64,000 nt of DNA from VRUE01 sp963729995. GTDB lineage: Bacteria > Actinomycetota > Thermoleophilia > Solirubrobacterales > 70-9. Under the pieces are notes generated by a model. The model was not told where the DNA came from, ran no database searches, and saw only the letters and a list, made by a program, of their open reading frames with translations. Position numbers and translations under genes: made by a program. Where the stretch lies: assembly GCA_963729995.1 (NCBI GenBank), contig CAVSPF010000003.1, positions 1,054,001-1,118,000 on the forward strand. The letters are read 5' to 3'. Shown here piece by piece: positions 39,552 to 47,018 of the stretch. How positions within the stretch are numbered: position 1 is the stretch's first letter; each line of letters begins with the position of its first letter.

Positions 39552-40862
39552 TCAGACGAACAGGTCGAGGACCAGGAAGACGTTGAGGCCGATGATCAGC
39601 GCTGCGATGGCTCCCGCAAGCCCGGTCAGCCAGCCGGGGTTGGCGAGCGGGCCCATGATGTCGCGGCGGCGGGCGACGATCAGCAGGGGGACGAGCGCGA
39701 AGGGAATGCCGAAGGAGAGGACGACCTGGCTGAATACGAGGGCGTCGGTCGGGTTGAAGCCGACCGCCAGGACCAGGAGCGCCGGGGCCAGGGTGATGGC
39801 GCGGCGCAGGAACAGCGGGATCCGGCGCTGGATGAATCCCTGCATCACGACCTGGCCGGCCATCGTCCCAACCGAGGATGAGGCGAAGCCGGAGGCGAGC
39901 AGGGCGATTCCGAACACGGTCGCGGCGTTGCCGGAGACCAGCGTCTTCAGTCCGTGGAAGGCGCCTTCGATCGAGTCGATCCCGGTCAGGCCGCTGTTGT
40001 GGAACAGCGCCCCGGCGACGATCATCATCGAGAGGTTGACGAGACCGGCCAGCGAGAGGGCGATCACCACGTCGACCTTCTCGAAGCCGAGTATGCGCCT
40101 CCGCTCCTCGCTGTTGCGGCCGACGATCCGCCTCTGGGTCAGCGCCGAGTGCAGGTAGACGACATGCGGCATCACCGTCGCGCCGATGATCCCGGTCGCG
40201 AGCAGGATGCTCTCGGTGCCGCTGAAGCCGGGCACGAAGAGGTGCCTGGCGACTTCCCCCGCGGCCGGCTTGGCGTCGAAGAGCTCGACCACGAAGGAGG
40301 CGACGATGACGCCGACAAGCGCGCTGATCCCGGCCTCCAGCCGCCGCAGGCCCATCTGCTGCAGGCCGAGGATCGCGAAGGCGCCGGCGCCGGCGAGGAG
40401 GCCGGCCGGGAAGAGGGGGATGCCGAAGAGCAGGTTGAGGCCGAGCGCGGCGCCGACCACCTCGGCGACGTCGGTGGCCATCGCGACCAGCTCCGCCTGC
40501 AGCCAGAGGCCGACCGAGGTTCGGCGCGAGAACGTCTCCCGGCACAGCTCGGCGAGGTTGCGGCCGGTCGCGATGCCCAGCTTCGCCGACTGGGTCTGGA
40601 CCAGCATCGCGATCAGATTGGCGCCCAGCACCACCCAGAGCAGCAGGTAGCCGAACTTGGAGCCGCCCGCGACATTGGTGGCGAAGTTGCCGGGGTCGAT
40701 GTAGGCGACGGCGGCGATGAAGGCCGGCCCGAGGAAGGGCCAGACGCGGCCGATGCCCCTGCTGTGGCCTTCCAGCGAGCGCCGCGCCGCCGCCGCCACG
40801 GCCGCCTCGCCGGGCAGGACGTCTTCGACCGTCGCATCGACAGCCGAGGACGGGGGCTTCAC
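39552..40862 (-). CDS. mntH: Nramp-family divalent metal transporter
   Basis: A 436-residue proton-coupled Mn(II)/Fe(II) importer with about eleven transmembrane helices. The metal site is visible: AYIDPGNFATN in helix 1 (Asp and Asn ligands) and ATVMPHVVYLHSA in helix 6 (Met ligand, His-containing). The gene follows its DtxR-type regulator by 3 bp, so it shares the operator-controlled promoter and should be repressed when metal is plentiful. Confidence 0.94.
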   Translation of the reverse strand: MKPPSSAVDATVEDVLPGEAAVAAAARRSLEGHSRGIGRVWPFLGPAFIAAVAYIDPGNFATNVAGGSKFGYLLLWVVLGANLIAMLVQTQSAKLGIATGRNLAELCRETFSRRTSVGLWLQAELVAMATDVAEVVGAALGLNLLFGIPLFPAGLLAGAGAFAILGLQQMGLRRLEAGISALVGVIVASFVVELFDAKPAAGEVARHLFVPGFSGTESILLATGIIGATVMPHVVYLHSALTQRRIVGRNSEERRRILGFEKVDVVIALSLAGLVNLSMMIVAGALFHNSGLTGIDSIEGAFHGLKTLVSGNAATVFGIALLASGFASSSVGTMAGQVVMQGFIQRRIPLFLRRAITLAPALLVLAVGFNPTDALVFSQVVLSFGIPFALVPLLIVARRRDIMGPLANPGWLTGLAGAIAALIIGLNVFLVLDLFV

Positions 40863-40865
40863 CGT

Positions 40866-41306
40866 TTAGCTCGCCTCCTCAACGGGTGGCCGCAGGTCGG
40901 GGCCGGGGATCGGAGTGCCATGCGGATCGTGGCTCGGCTCCCCCAGCTTCGCCGCGATCAGCATCTCGAGCTCCTCGGAGATGTAGTGCTCGAGCACCTC
41001 GGCCTCGTCGTGCACCAGCTCGTCGGACATCCCCAGGGCCTCGGACAGGTAGGCCTCGATCAGCCGATGGTGCCGAATCACCTCCAGCGCGACCTTCTCG
41101 CCGGCCTGAGTGAGCGTGACGCCCCTGTAGGGGAGGTACTCGACCAGGCCGAGACGGTCGAGCCGTTTCAGCATCGATGTCGCCGTCGCCGGCGTCACGC
41201 CGAGCCGCTCGGCGACCTCCCCGTTGAGGACGGGTCCCGCCCGCTCCTGCGAAAGCGCGTAGATGGCCTTGGCGTAGTCCTCTATCGCCGAGGAGGATTT
41301 AGACAT
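40866..41306 (-). CDS. mntR: DtxR/MntR-family metal-dependent repressor
   Basis: A 146-residue regulator: winged helix (SSSAIEDYAKAIYALSQE, GVTPATATSMLKRLDRLGLVEY, then the wing YRGVTLTQAG) and a helical dimerization domain with metal ligands in HHRLIEAYLSEALGM and HDEAEVLEHYISEE. There is no SH3-like third domain, as in MntR. It is in one operon with mntH and its start codon lies inside one of two palindromic operators, showing autoregulation. Confidence 0.92.
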   Translation of the reverse strand: MSKSSSAIEDYAKAIYALSQERAGPVLNGEVAERLGVTPATATSMLKRLDRLGLVEYLPYRGVTLTQAGEKVALEVIRHHRLIEAYLSEALGMSDELVHDEAEVLEHYISEELEMLIAAKLGEPSHDPHGTPIPGPDLRPPVEEAS

Positions 41307-41313
41307 GTCTAAA
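41298..41313. promoter_or_regulatory. MntR operator, copy 1 (overlaps mntR start)
   Basis: TTTAGACATGTCTAAA is a perfect 16-bp palindrome whose centre contains the mntR ATG (minus strand, 41304-41306). It is strongly AT-rich for this genome. Its form agrees with DtxR/MntR-family sites. Binding here would block both initiation of transcription and access to the start. Confidence 0.8.
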
Positions 41314-41316
41314 TAA

Positions 41317-41332
41317 TTTTGACATATCTAAA
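41317..41332. promoter_or_regulatory. MntR operator, copy 2
   Basis: Read on the minus strand the site is TTTAGATATGTCAAAA, matching copy 1 at 14 of 16 bases; the centres are 19 bp apart. The sequence between the two (AATAATTTTGACA region) probably holds the mntR promoter, so a pair of repressor dimers would cover it. The site also lies upstream of the divergent ygfZ gene and could affect it. Confidence 0.75.
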
Positions 41333-41388
41333 GGACGATACGCGAACAGGGCTGGGGGACGATCGCTCATGCCCGTAGAATCGGGGTC

Positions 41389-42342
41389 ATGGCTGACGCG
41401 GCGACAGCCGAGCTGGACGCCCAGTACCGCCAGTTGCGCGAGGAGTGCGGCCTGCTCGACCGCTCCGCGCGGGGCAAGCTGCTGCTCAGCGGTCCCGACG
41501 CGGCCGAGTACCTGCAGGGACAGCTAACCAACGACGTCGAAGCCCTGGCTCCCGGCGAGGGCTGCTACGCGGCGCTGCTCGACCGCAAGGGGCACATGCA
41601 GGCCGACATGCGGGTGCTGCGCACGGGGCAGGAGGAGCTCTGGATCGACACCGAGCCCGAGGCGCTCGAGGCAGCGCGACGCCATCTCGAGACGTACAGG
41701 ATCGGCAGGGACGTGGAGGTCGCCGACCTGACCGCGGAGAGGGCGATCCTCTCGCTGATCGGGCCGCGCAGCGTCGAGATCGCCGGCACGGCGGCGCTGC
41801 CGGAGCACTTTTGCGAGCGGGTGACCGTGGGCGGCGTCGACAGCCTGGCGGTGGGAACCGGCGGCGGCCTCGACCTGATCGCCGCCGCGACGGACGCGGA
41901 CCGGCTGCGCGGGACGCTCACAGCGGCCGGCGCTGTCGAGGTCGGGCCCGGGGCGGCCGAGGTGCTGCGGATCGAAGCCGGCAGGCCACGCTTCGGCACC
42001 GAGATGAGCGGCGAGACGATGCCCGCCGAGGCGGGCATCGTCGAGGACGCGGTCAGCTTCACCAAGGGCTGCTACATAGGCCAGGAGCCGGTCGCCCGCC
42101 TCCACTACAAGGGCCGGCCCAACCGCCATCTGCGCGGCCTCAGGCTAAGCGCCTCCGTCGAGGCGGGCGCCAGCCTGCGACTGGGTGGGAAGGAGGTTGG
42201 ACGGGTGGGCAGCGCCTGCGTCTCCCCCGCCCGTGGACCGATCGCCCTGGCGATCGTACGCCGCGAGGCGGAGCCCGGAACGGAGCTGGCCGTAGGTGAA
42301 GATGGCGTTACGGCTCGCGTCGTCGACCTGCCATTCGGCTAG
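41389..42342 (+). CDS. ygfZ: Folate-binding protein YgfZ (GcvT-like)
   Basis: A 317-residue GcvT-fold protein that supports iron-sulfur protein maintenance. The YgfZ signature with its essential cysteine reads KGCYIGQEPVARLHYKG near the C-terminal third; the N-terminal half has LLSGPDAAEYLQGQLTNDV. True aminomethyltransferases lack the KGCY motif. It faces away from mntR. An Fe-S repair role would fit the cluster enzymes in this window (CofGH, possibly MnmA). Confidence 0.92.
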   Translation: MADAATAELDAQYRQLREECGLLDRSARGKLLLSGPDAAEYLQGQLTNDVEALAPGEGCYAALLDRKGHMQADMRVLRTGQEELWIDTEPEALEAARRHLETYRIGRDVEVADLTAERAILSLIGPRSVEIAGTAALPEHFCERVTVGGVDSLAVGTGGGLDLIAAATDADRLRGTLTAAGAVEVGPGAAEVLRIEAGRPRFGTEMSGETMPAEAGIVEDAVSFTKGCYIGQEPVARLHYKGRPNRHLRGLRLSASVEAGASLRLGGKEVGRVGSACVSPARGPIALAIVRREAEPGTELAVGEDGVTARVVDLPFG

Positions 42343-42354
42343 ATTCCGGCCGCG

Positions 42355-42843
42355 ATGGGTCGTGGGAGTGGCAAGGCAGTGGTGGTCTGCGCAGTGAGCG
42401 CGCTGGTGCTCGCGGCGACGGGCTGCGGCGCCCAGGAACACACCAACGAACCCCGGCGCCAGCCGCCAACCCGGGTCAGCGTCTCGATCGGCAAGAGCGC
42501 GGTAACCGTGCAGCCGCCGCAAATCGCGTTCGGCCACGAGCCCACGCAGCAGATCCCCCAGAACCAGCGCGCCGGGCAGCCGGCCATCCGCTCCAAGACG
42601 CCGCTCGACGTCACTTTCGTCGCCGCCAACCTGACCGCCTTCGAAACGCACCTCGAGGTGCGCGGGCCCCGCATCGACGCCACGTCCAAGCCGCTGATCG
42701 CCAACGGCGCCGTCACTCTTCAGACCTCCCTCCCAACCGGCGTCTACACGGTCAGCGCCCCCGGCGTCCCCGGCGCCTCCCCGGGCCGCCTCACGGTGGG
42801 CCCATACCGCTCCTCCTCCCGGAACGACCTTCTCCTCCCGTAG
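42355..42843 (+). CDS. Putative lipoprotein, unknown function
   Basis: A 162-residue exported protein with a hydrophobic leader and lipobox LAATGC (Cys24). The mature part is Pro/Gln-rich and then beta-rich (KTPLDVTFVAANLTAFETHLEVRGP, VTLQTSLPTGVYTVSAPGVPG), like a small Ig-like or cupredoxin-like fold without copper ligands. It starts 12 bp after ygfZ and may be co-transcribed. No recognised family. Confidence 0.7.
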   Translation: MGRGSGKAVVVCAVSALVLAATGCGAQEHTNEPRRQPPTRVSVSIGKSAVTVQPPQIAFGHEPTQQIPQNQRAGQPAIRSKTPLDVTFVAANLTAFETHLEVRGPRIDATSKPLIANGAVTLQTSLPTGVYTVSAPGVPGASPGRLTVGPYRSSSRNDLLLP

Positions 42844-42897
42844 CGCCCACCCTGACGGCAGAGGGTGGCGTCTGGTCGGTGCGTCACCATCGGTTGA

Positions 42898-44124
42898 ATG
42901 GTGGTCGCACTTGCAATCGCGGTCGTTCTGCTCGCTGCGGGGCTTGCCTACGCCGTCGTTTCTGGATCTCGGGAAGCCCCGGTCGACCTCGGCCCGGCGA
43001 TCCAGGAAGCGACCTCGAGGGTCAGCTCGCAGGTGATGGCCGACCTGCTGCGGGTGAACGAGGAGTCGCGCAAAGTCGACGCGAAGACCGCCGAGGCGAC
43101 CCTGGACAGGCGCCAAGCGGAGATCAAGGCGCTCGCCGAGCGGATCGCCAAGGGTCAGGAGAAGATCGAGAAGGAGGTGCAGCGGCGCGGCGAAACCGAC
43201 CTGCAGACGCGCACCCTGCTCGAGCAGATGGGGCAGACCGTCGGCAACCTCAACTCGGAGACCGCCGGACTGAAGAAGGCGCTGCGCCAGCCGCAGACGC
43301 GGGGCCAGTGGGGAGAGCTCCAGCTCCGCCGCTGCGTCGAGATCGCCGGGATGACCGAGCACGTCGACTTCGAGCTGCAGGAGACGATCCACTCCGAAGA
43401 TGGCAGGCTGCGCCCGGACGCGCGCTTCCTGCTGCCCGAGGGACGCGCCTTCGTCGCCGATTCCAAGGTCCCCCTGGACGCCTTTCTGGACGCCCAGGAG
43501 GCCGAGGTCGAAACCGAGCGGCTGGCCCAGCTGGAGCGCCACGCGCGCCAGGCCCGAGAGCACATCCGCAGCCTCAGCTCGAAGGACTACCAGGGGCAGT
43601 TCAAGGCCGGCGAGATGCCGGATCTGGTGATCTGCTTCATTCCAAACGAGCCGGCGATGCACGCCGCCTTCGCCGCCGATCCGACCCTCTTCGACTACGC
43701 GCTGGAGCGCAACGTGCTCGTCGTCAGCCCGACCTCGCTGATCGGCCTGCTGCGGACGATGGAGCTCGGCTGGCGTCAGGAGCGGATGGTTGCCGAGGCG
43801 GCGGAGATCGCCGACGCGGCGGCGACGCTGCACGGGCGCTTCTCCAAGTTCATCAAGGACTTCGACACCATGGGCAAGCGACTCAGCTCCGCCACGGGCG
43901 CCTACAACTCCGCTCTCGCCTCGATGGAGGGGCGCCTACTGCCACAGCTGCGCAAGGTCGAGGGACTCGGGATCGCCCCCGGCAAGGAGATTGCGCCGCC
44001 CGAACCGGTCGAGATATCGGTCCGGGAGATCACGGCGCCGGAGCTGCGTGAGCTCGAGGCGGCGGGCGGCCCGGACGGCGCCGCGGTCGAGCTTCCCGCT
44101 CCGGCCGATGCCAACGCCGCCTGA
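42898..44124 (+). CDS. rmuC: DNA recombination protein RmuC
   Basis: A 408-residue protein: one N-terminal membrane helix (residues 3-22), a long coiled coil (about 30-130) and the RmuC nuclease-like domain with RGQWGELQLRRCVEIAGM, RPDARFLLPEG, VADSKVPLDAFL and DLVICFIPNEPAM. RmuC limits inversions at short repeats and has been linked to restriction of foreign DNA. The C-terminal tail is Pro/Glu/Ala-rich. It stands before ccr but has no metabolic link. Confidence 0.92.
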   Translation: MVVALAIAVVLLAAGLAYAVVSGSREAPVDLGPAIQEATSRVSSQVMADLLRVNEESRKVDAKTAEATLDRRQAEIKALAERIAKGQEKIEKEVQRRGETDLQTRTLLEQMGQTVGNLNSETAGLKKALRQPQTRGQWGELQLRRCVEIAGMTEHVDFELQETIHSEDGRLRPDARFLLPEGRAFVADSKVPLDAFLDAQEAEVETERLAQLERHARQAREHIRSLSSKDYQGQFKAGEMPDLVICFIPNEPAMHAAFAADPTLFDYALERNVLVVSPTSLIGLLRTMELGWRQERMVAEAAEIADAAATLHGRFSKFIKDFDTMGKRLSSATGAYNSALASMEGRLLPQLRKVEGLGIAPGKEIAPPEPVEISVREITAPELRELEAAGGPDGAAVELPAPADANAA

Positions 44125-44193
44125 AGCGCGGCGAGCGCCAGGTGTCATCTAGGATTGCCCGTCCGCAAACGACCCGTCACGGAGGAGCCGGTT

Positions 44194-45456
44194 TTGGCCG
44201 TTGACACCAGCGAAGTCTCGAAGCTCGACGTGGAGCCCGGAACCCTGCCCGAGACGATGGCGGCCTGGGTGATCCGCCAGGAGCGCGAGGGCGAGCCGAA
44301 CGAGGCCTTCCAGCTCGAGCGGATCGACGTGCCCGAGCCCGGCCCGTTCGAGGTGATCGTGCGGGTGATGGCCGCCGGCGTCAACTTCAACAACGTCTGG
44401 GCGGCGCTCGGCAAGCCGGTCTCCGTCTTCAACTACGGCGACCACCCCGAGTACGGCCACCACATCGGGGGCTCCGACGCCTCTGGAATCGTCTGGCAGG
44501 TCGGCGAGGGCGTCACTCACTGGAAGCCCGGCGACGAGGTCGTCGTCCACTGCAACCAGGCCTCCTACGAGGACGTCGAGGTGCACGGGCTCGACCCGCT
44601 CGCCGCCCCCAGCCAGAAGATCTGGGGCTACGAGACGACCTGGGGCTCCTTTGCCCAGTTCACCAAGGTGCAGGCGCAGCAGCTCCTCCCCCGCCCCCAG
44701 AACCTCTCCTGGGCGGAGTCCTCCGCCTACGGCCTCACCTACTTCACCGCCTATCGGATGCTGATCGACCAGTGCAAGCTGCAGGCCGGCCACAACGTCC
44801 TGATCTGGGGCGCGGCCGGCGGCCTCGGCGTCTTCGCGACCCAGCTCTGCAAGGCGGCGGGCGCCAACGCGGTCGGCGTCGTCTCCTCCGAGGAGAAGGG
44901 GGAGCTGGTCAAGCAGCTCGGCGCCGTCGGCTACATAAATCGCGGGGAGTTCGGCGCGATGATGCGCACCCGCGAGAACCTCGCCGACGCGGCCGCCGAC
45001 AAGGAGCGCTTCAAAGCCTCGCGCGCCTTTGCCAAGCGGGTCAAGGAGATCCTCGGCGACGCCCCCGACATCGTCTTCGAGCACGTCGGCCAGGCGACCT
45101 TCCCCACCTCTGTCTTCGTCGTCAAGCCCTTTGGCAAGGTCGTGATCTGCGGCGCCACCTCCGGCTTCCAGCTCGACTTCGACGTCCGCTACCTGTGGAT
45201 GCGCCAGAAGCAGATCCTCGGCTCGCACTTCGCCAATGCCTACGAGTGCATGCGGGCGAACCAGCTGATGAGCGAGGGCAAGGTGCGACCGGTCCTCTGG
45301 AAGACGATGGGATTCGACGGCGTGCCCGAGGCGCACCAGCTGCTGCACGAAAACAAGCATCTCGGCAAGATCTCGATCCTGGTGGGCGCGGAGTCCGAGG
45401 AGGAGGGCCGCACCGAGGAGGGCCCCGGAGCGATCCGGGCGGAGGTGGGAGCTTGA
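44194..45456 (+). CDS. ccr: Crotonyl-CoA carboxylase/reductase
   Basis: Reductive carboxylation of crotonyl-CoA to ethylmalonyl-CoA with NADPH and CO2. I choose TTG 44194 because GGAGGAG lies 6 bases upstream; the frame is open from 44155. The 420-residue medium-chain reductase has the Ccr-specific N-terminal region (GVNFNNVWAALGKPVSVF, HPEYGHHIGGSDASG, IWGYETTWGSFAQF), the NADPH site WGAAGGLGVFATQLCKAAGA and the C-terminal GSHFANAYECMRANQL. It is the key enzyme of the ethylmalonyl-CoA pathway, whose mutase lies 1.6 kb downstream. Confidence 0.93.
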   Translation: MAVDTSEVSKLDVEPGTLPETMAAWVIRQEREGEPNEAFQLERIDVPEPGPFEVIVRVMAAGVNFNNVWAALGKPVSVFNYGDHPEYGHHIGGSDASGIVWQVGEGVTHWKPGDEVVVHCNQASYEDVEVHGLDPLAAPSQKIWGYETTWGSFAQFTKVQAQQLLPRPQNLSWAESSAYGLTYFTAYRMLIDQCKLQAGHNVLIWGAAGGLGVFATQLCKAAGANAVGVVSSEEKGELVKQLGAVGYINRGEFGAMMRTRENLADAAADKERFKASRAFAKRVKEILGDAPDIVFEHVGQATFPTSVFVVKPFGKVVICGATSGFQLDFDVRYLWMRQKQILGSHFANAYECMRANQLMSEGKVRPVLWKTMGFDGVPEAHQLLHENKHLGKISILVGAESEEEGRTEEGPGAIRAEVGA

Positions 45457-45483
45457 TGAGCGCAACGCGAGCAGGGGGTTGGG

Positions 45484-45777
45484 ATGGCTGAGGTCTGCAC
45501 ACTCGATTGGCACATCGCCCCCTTCCGGGCGGACCGCTGGCTCGATCTCTGGGAACCAGCCGCGGCGCGGATGCCCGCCTTCGGCGCCAGGGACTGGTCG
45601 CTGATCCGCTCGGTGGACGACCCGCTGGCCTTCCGCCAGGCAGCGGTTTGGGAGAGCCACACCGACTTCGAACGCTACTGGTACTCGAAGGAGATCGAGG
45701 CGGCGCGCGCCAGCGTCATCGACCTCTACAACGTGCCGGTCCTCCCCGCCTGGCACACCCTGCTCGCCGCCGAATAG
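45484..45777 (+). CDS. Small dimeric alpha-beta barrel-like protein
   Basis: A 97-residue protein beginning at ATG 45484, 27 bp after ccr. The pattern VCTLDWHIAPFRADRWLDLWEPAAARM, GARDWSLIRSVDDPLAFRQAAVWESHTDFERYW resembles the antibiotic-biosynthesis-monooxygenase/ferredoxin-like small protein family by secondary structure (seen in consecutive strands and helices). It is Trp-rich. Being next to ccr it may serve the same operon; no function is proved. Confidence 0.7.
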   Translation: MAEVCTLDWHIAPFRADRWLDLWEPAAARMPAFGARDWSLIRSVDDPLAFRQAAVWESHTDFERYWYSKEIEAARASVIDLYNVPVLPAWHTLLAAE

Positions 45778-45792
45778 CCCCGAATGGGCTGG

Positions 45793-45840
45793 ACGTGCCG
45801 TGGGTTAGGTACCCATGGGGTCCGCCAAACAACGGCACGT
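45793..45840. terminator. Candidate bidirectional terminator
   Basis: ACGTGCCGT (45793-45801) pairs with ACGGCACGT (45832-45840), and GGGT/ACCC forms an inner stem. It sits midway in the 80-bp gap between convergent genes (the ccr-linked small protein and clpS), which supports a two-way terminator. Confidence 0.5.
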
Positions 45841-45857
45841 ATGCCGGGCAGTGGAGG

Positions 45858-46148
45858 CTAGGCTCGCTCGAGGGGGGCCATCGTTAGGCCCGCCGCGTTG
45901 AGCTGCTCCCAGTAGTGCTCCGCGGGCTCGCGGGGGCCCGACCAGACGATCGCCTGGCCCGTGTTGTGGATCTGCTCGGCGATCCGGTGCCCCTGGCTGA
46001 GGCTGACGCCGGGTAGGACTCTGGCCAGCGTTTCCGCGACGTGATCGAAGGTGTTGTGGTTGTCGTTGCGGACGATCACCCGCCAGTCACCGCCGAGATC
46101 GGCGCCCGGCCCCGTGTCGCGCGGCCTCTCGATCGTCGTCGTCGACAT
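45858..46148 (-). CDS. clpS: ATP-dependent Clp protease adaptor ClpS
   Basis: Delivers N-degron substrates to ClpC/ClpA. From ATG 46148 (96 residues) the fold is complete: WRVIVRNDNHNTFDHVAETLARVLPG contains the NDNHNT motif that holds the N-terminal residue of the substrate, and the C-terminal helix HYWEQLNAAGLTMAPLER closes the domain. An ATG three codons upstream (46157) is equally possible. It stands alone. Confidence 0.93.
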   Translation of the reverse strand: MSTTTIERPRDTGPGADLGGDWRVIVRNDNHNTFDHVAETLARVLPGVSLSQGHRIAEQIHNTGQAIVWSGPREPAEHYWEQLNAAGLTMAPLERA

Positions 46149-46229
46149 CGCGCGCATTATCCGAGAACTCGGTCCGGCTCGCCCGGCGAGCGTGCGGCCG
46201 CCGGGCGGAGAGGCCTTTGACGCAGGCGC

Positions 46230-46925
46230 TCAGAAGGGACTTGGAGCGCGAACCACCACGTTGTCGACGCTGGCGGCGAGGCCCTGGGCGCTCTTCGTCG
46301 CACCGACCGAGACCCCCGATTCCCGGCCCTGCAGTTCTCCGGTGGCGTTATCCGTGACGTCGGCCACCTGTTCGCCGCCGACGAAGGCGACAATGCGGGC
46401 ATCGCCGCTTTCGGACCCGCTGGTGATGTTGAAGGCGCGCAATCGCAGCTCGTTGGGTTTGTCGAGGCCCTGCACAGCGCTGACCCCCTGCTGGATATGC
46501 AGGTACTTGAGGTGCCCATCGGCGAGGGTCTTGCGCAGCTGGACCTTGCGCTGCATCGGGAAGACGGCGAGCTGGTAGCCGGCGCCCGCATCCCCAATCC
46601 GTAGGTTCACCGCGACGAACGCCACCCGCTGGAGAGGTTTGGGAGTGGAGCTCAGCAGCCGCTCGTCGGCGGCGATCTCCAGGTCCCGGCCGATGACCGG
46701 CGTCCGGTACGCGCACTCCTGGGTGCTCTTGCCGACCGTGATCTGAAGGGCGTGGCTGGAGCCGCCCCGCTGACAGCGTTCGCCGGACACCTTCACGAGC
46801 TGCGCCCGCGCGCCTTCGGTCTCCATGCTGTTGCGGTAAAGGCCGACCAGCGCCGCGGCGCTCGCCGCAACGGCCAGCGCGACGGCGATCGCGGCGACGG
46901 CCGCGGCTGTGAATCGCATTCCCAT
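46230..46925 (-). CDS. Exported hypothetical protein with one membrane segment
   Basis: A 231-residue protein from ATG 46925: an N-terminal hydrophobic segment (FTAAAVAAIAVALAVAASAAALVGLY) and a beta-rich extracytoplasmic part with two cysteines (GERCQRGG, TQECAYRTP). The segment RLRAFNITSGSESGDARIVAFVGGEQVADVTD recalls jelly-roll or Ig-like carbohydrate-binding folds, but I recognise no family. It is divergent from the ecm gene, sharing the 93-bp intergenic region. Confidence 0.7.
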   Translation of the reverse strand: MGMRFTAAAVAAIAVALAVAASAAALVGLYRNSMETEGARAQLVKVSGERCQRGGSSHALQITVGKSTQECAYRTPVIGRDLEIAADERLLSSTPKPLQRVAFVAVNLRIGDAGAGYQLAVFPMQRKVQLRKTLADGHLKYLHIQQGVSAVQGLDKPNELRLRAFNITSGSESGDARIVAFVGGEQVADVTDNATGELQGRESGVSVGATKSAQGLAASVDNVVVRAPSPF

Positions 46926-46998
46926 CGTCCGCAGCCTAAACACCACGTCGCGGAAAAGATGCGCCCGGGGAACCGATGAACGCGGTCTTTCCCCTTGC

Positions 46999-47015
46999 CC
47001 CAAATATCATTTGGG
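46999..47015. promoter_or_regulatory. AT-rich inverted repeat at the ecm start
   Basis: CCCAAAT and ATTTGGG flank ATC (17 bp), ending 3 bp before the likely ATG of ecm at 47019. It occupies the place of the ribosome site, where no Shine-Dalgarno is seen. This could be an operator for a carbon-metabolism regulator. Alternatively the coding region starts at TTG 46995 and the repeat is inside it. Confidence 0.5.
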
Positions 47016-47018
47016 TCG

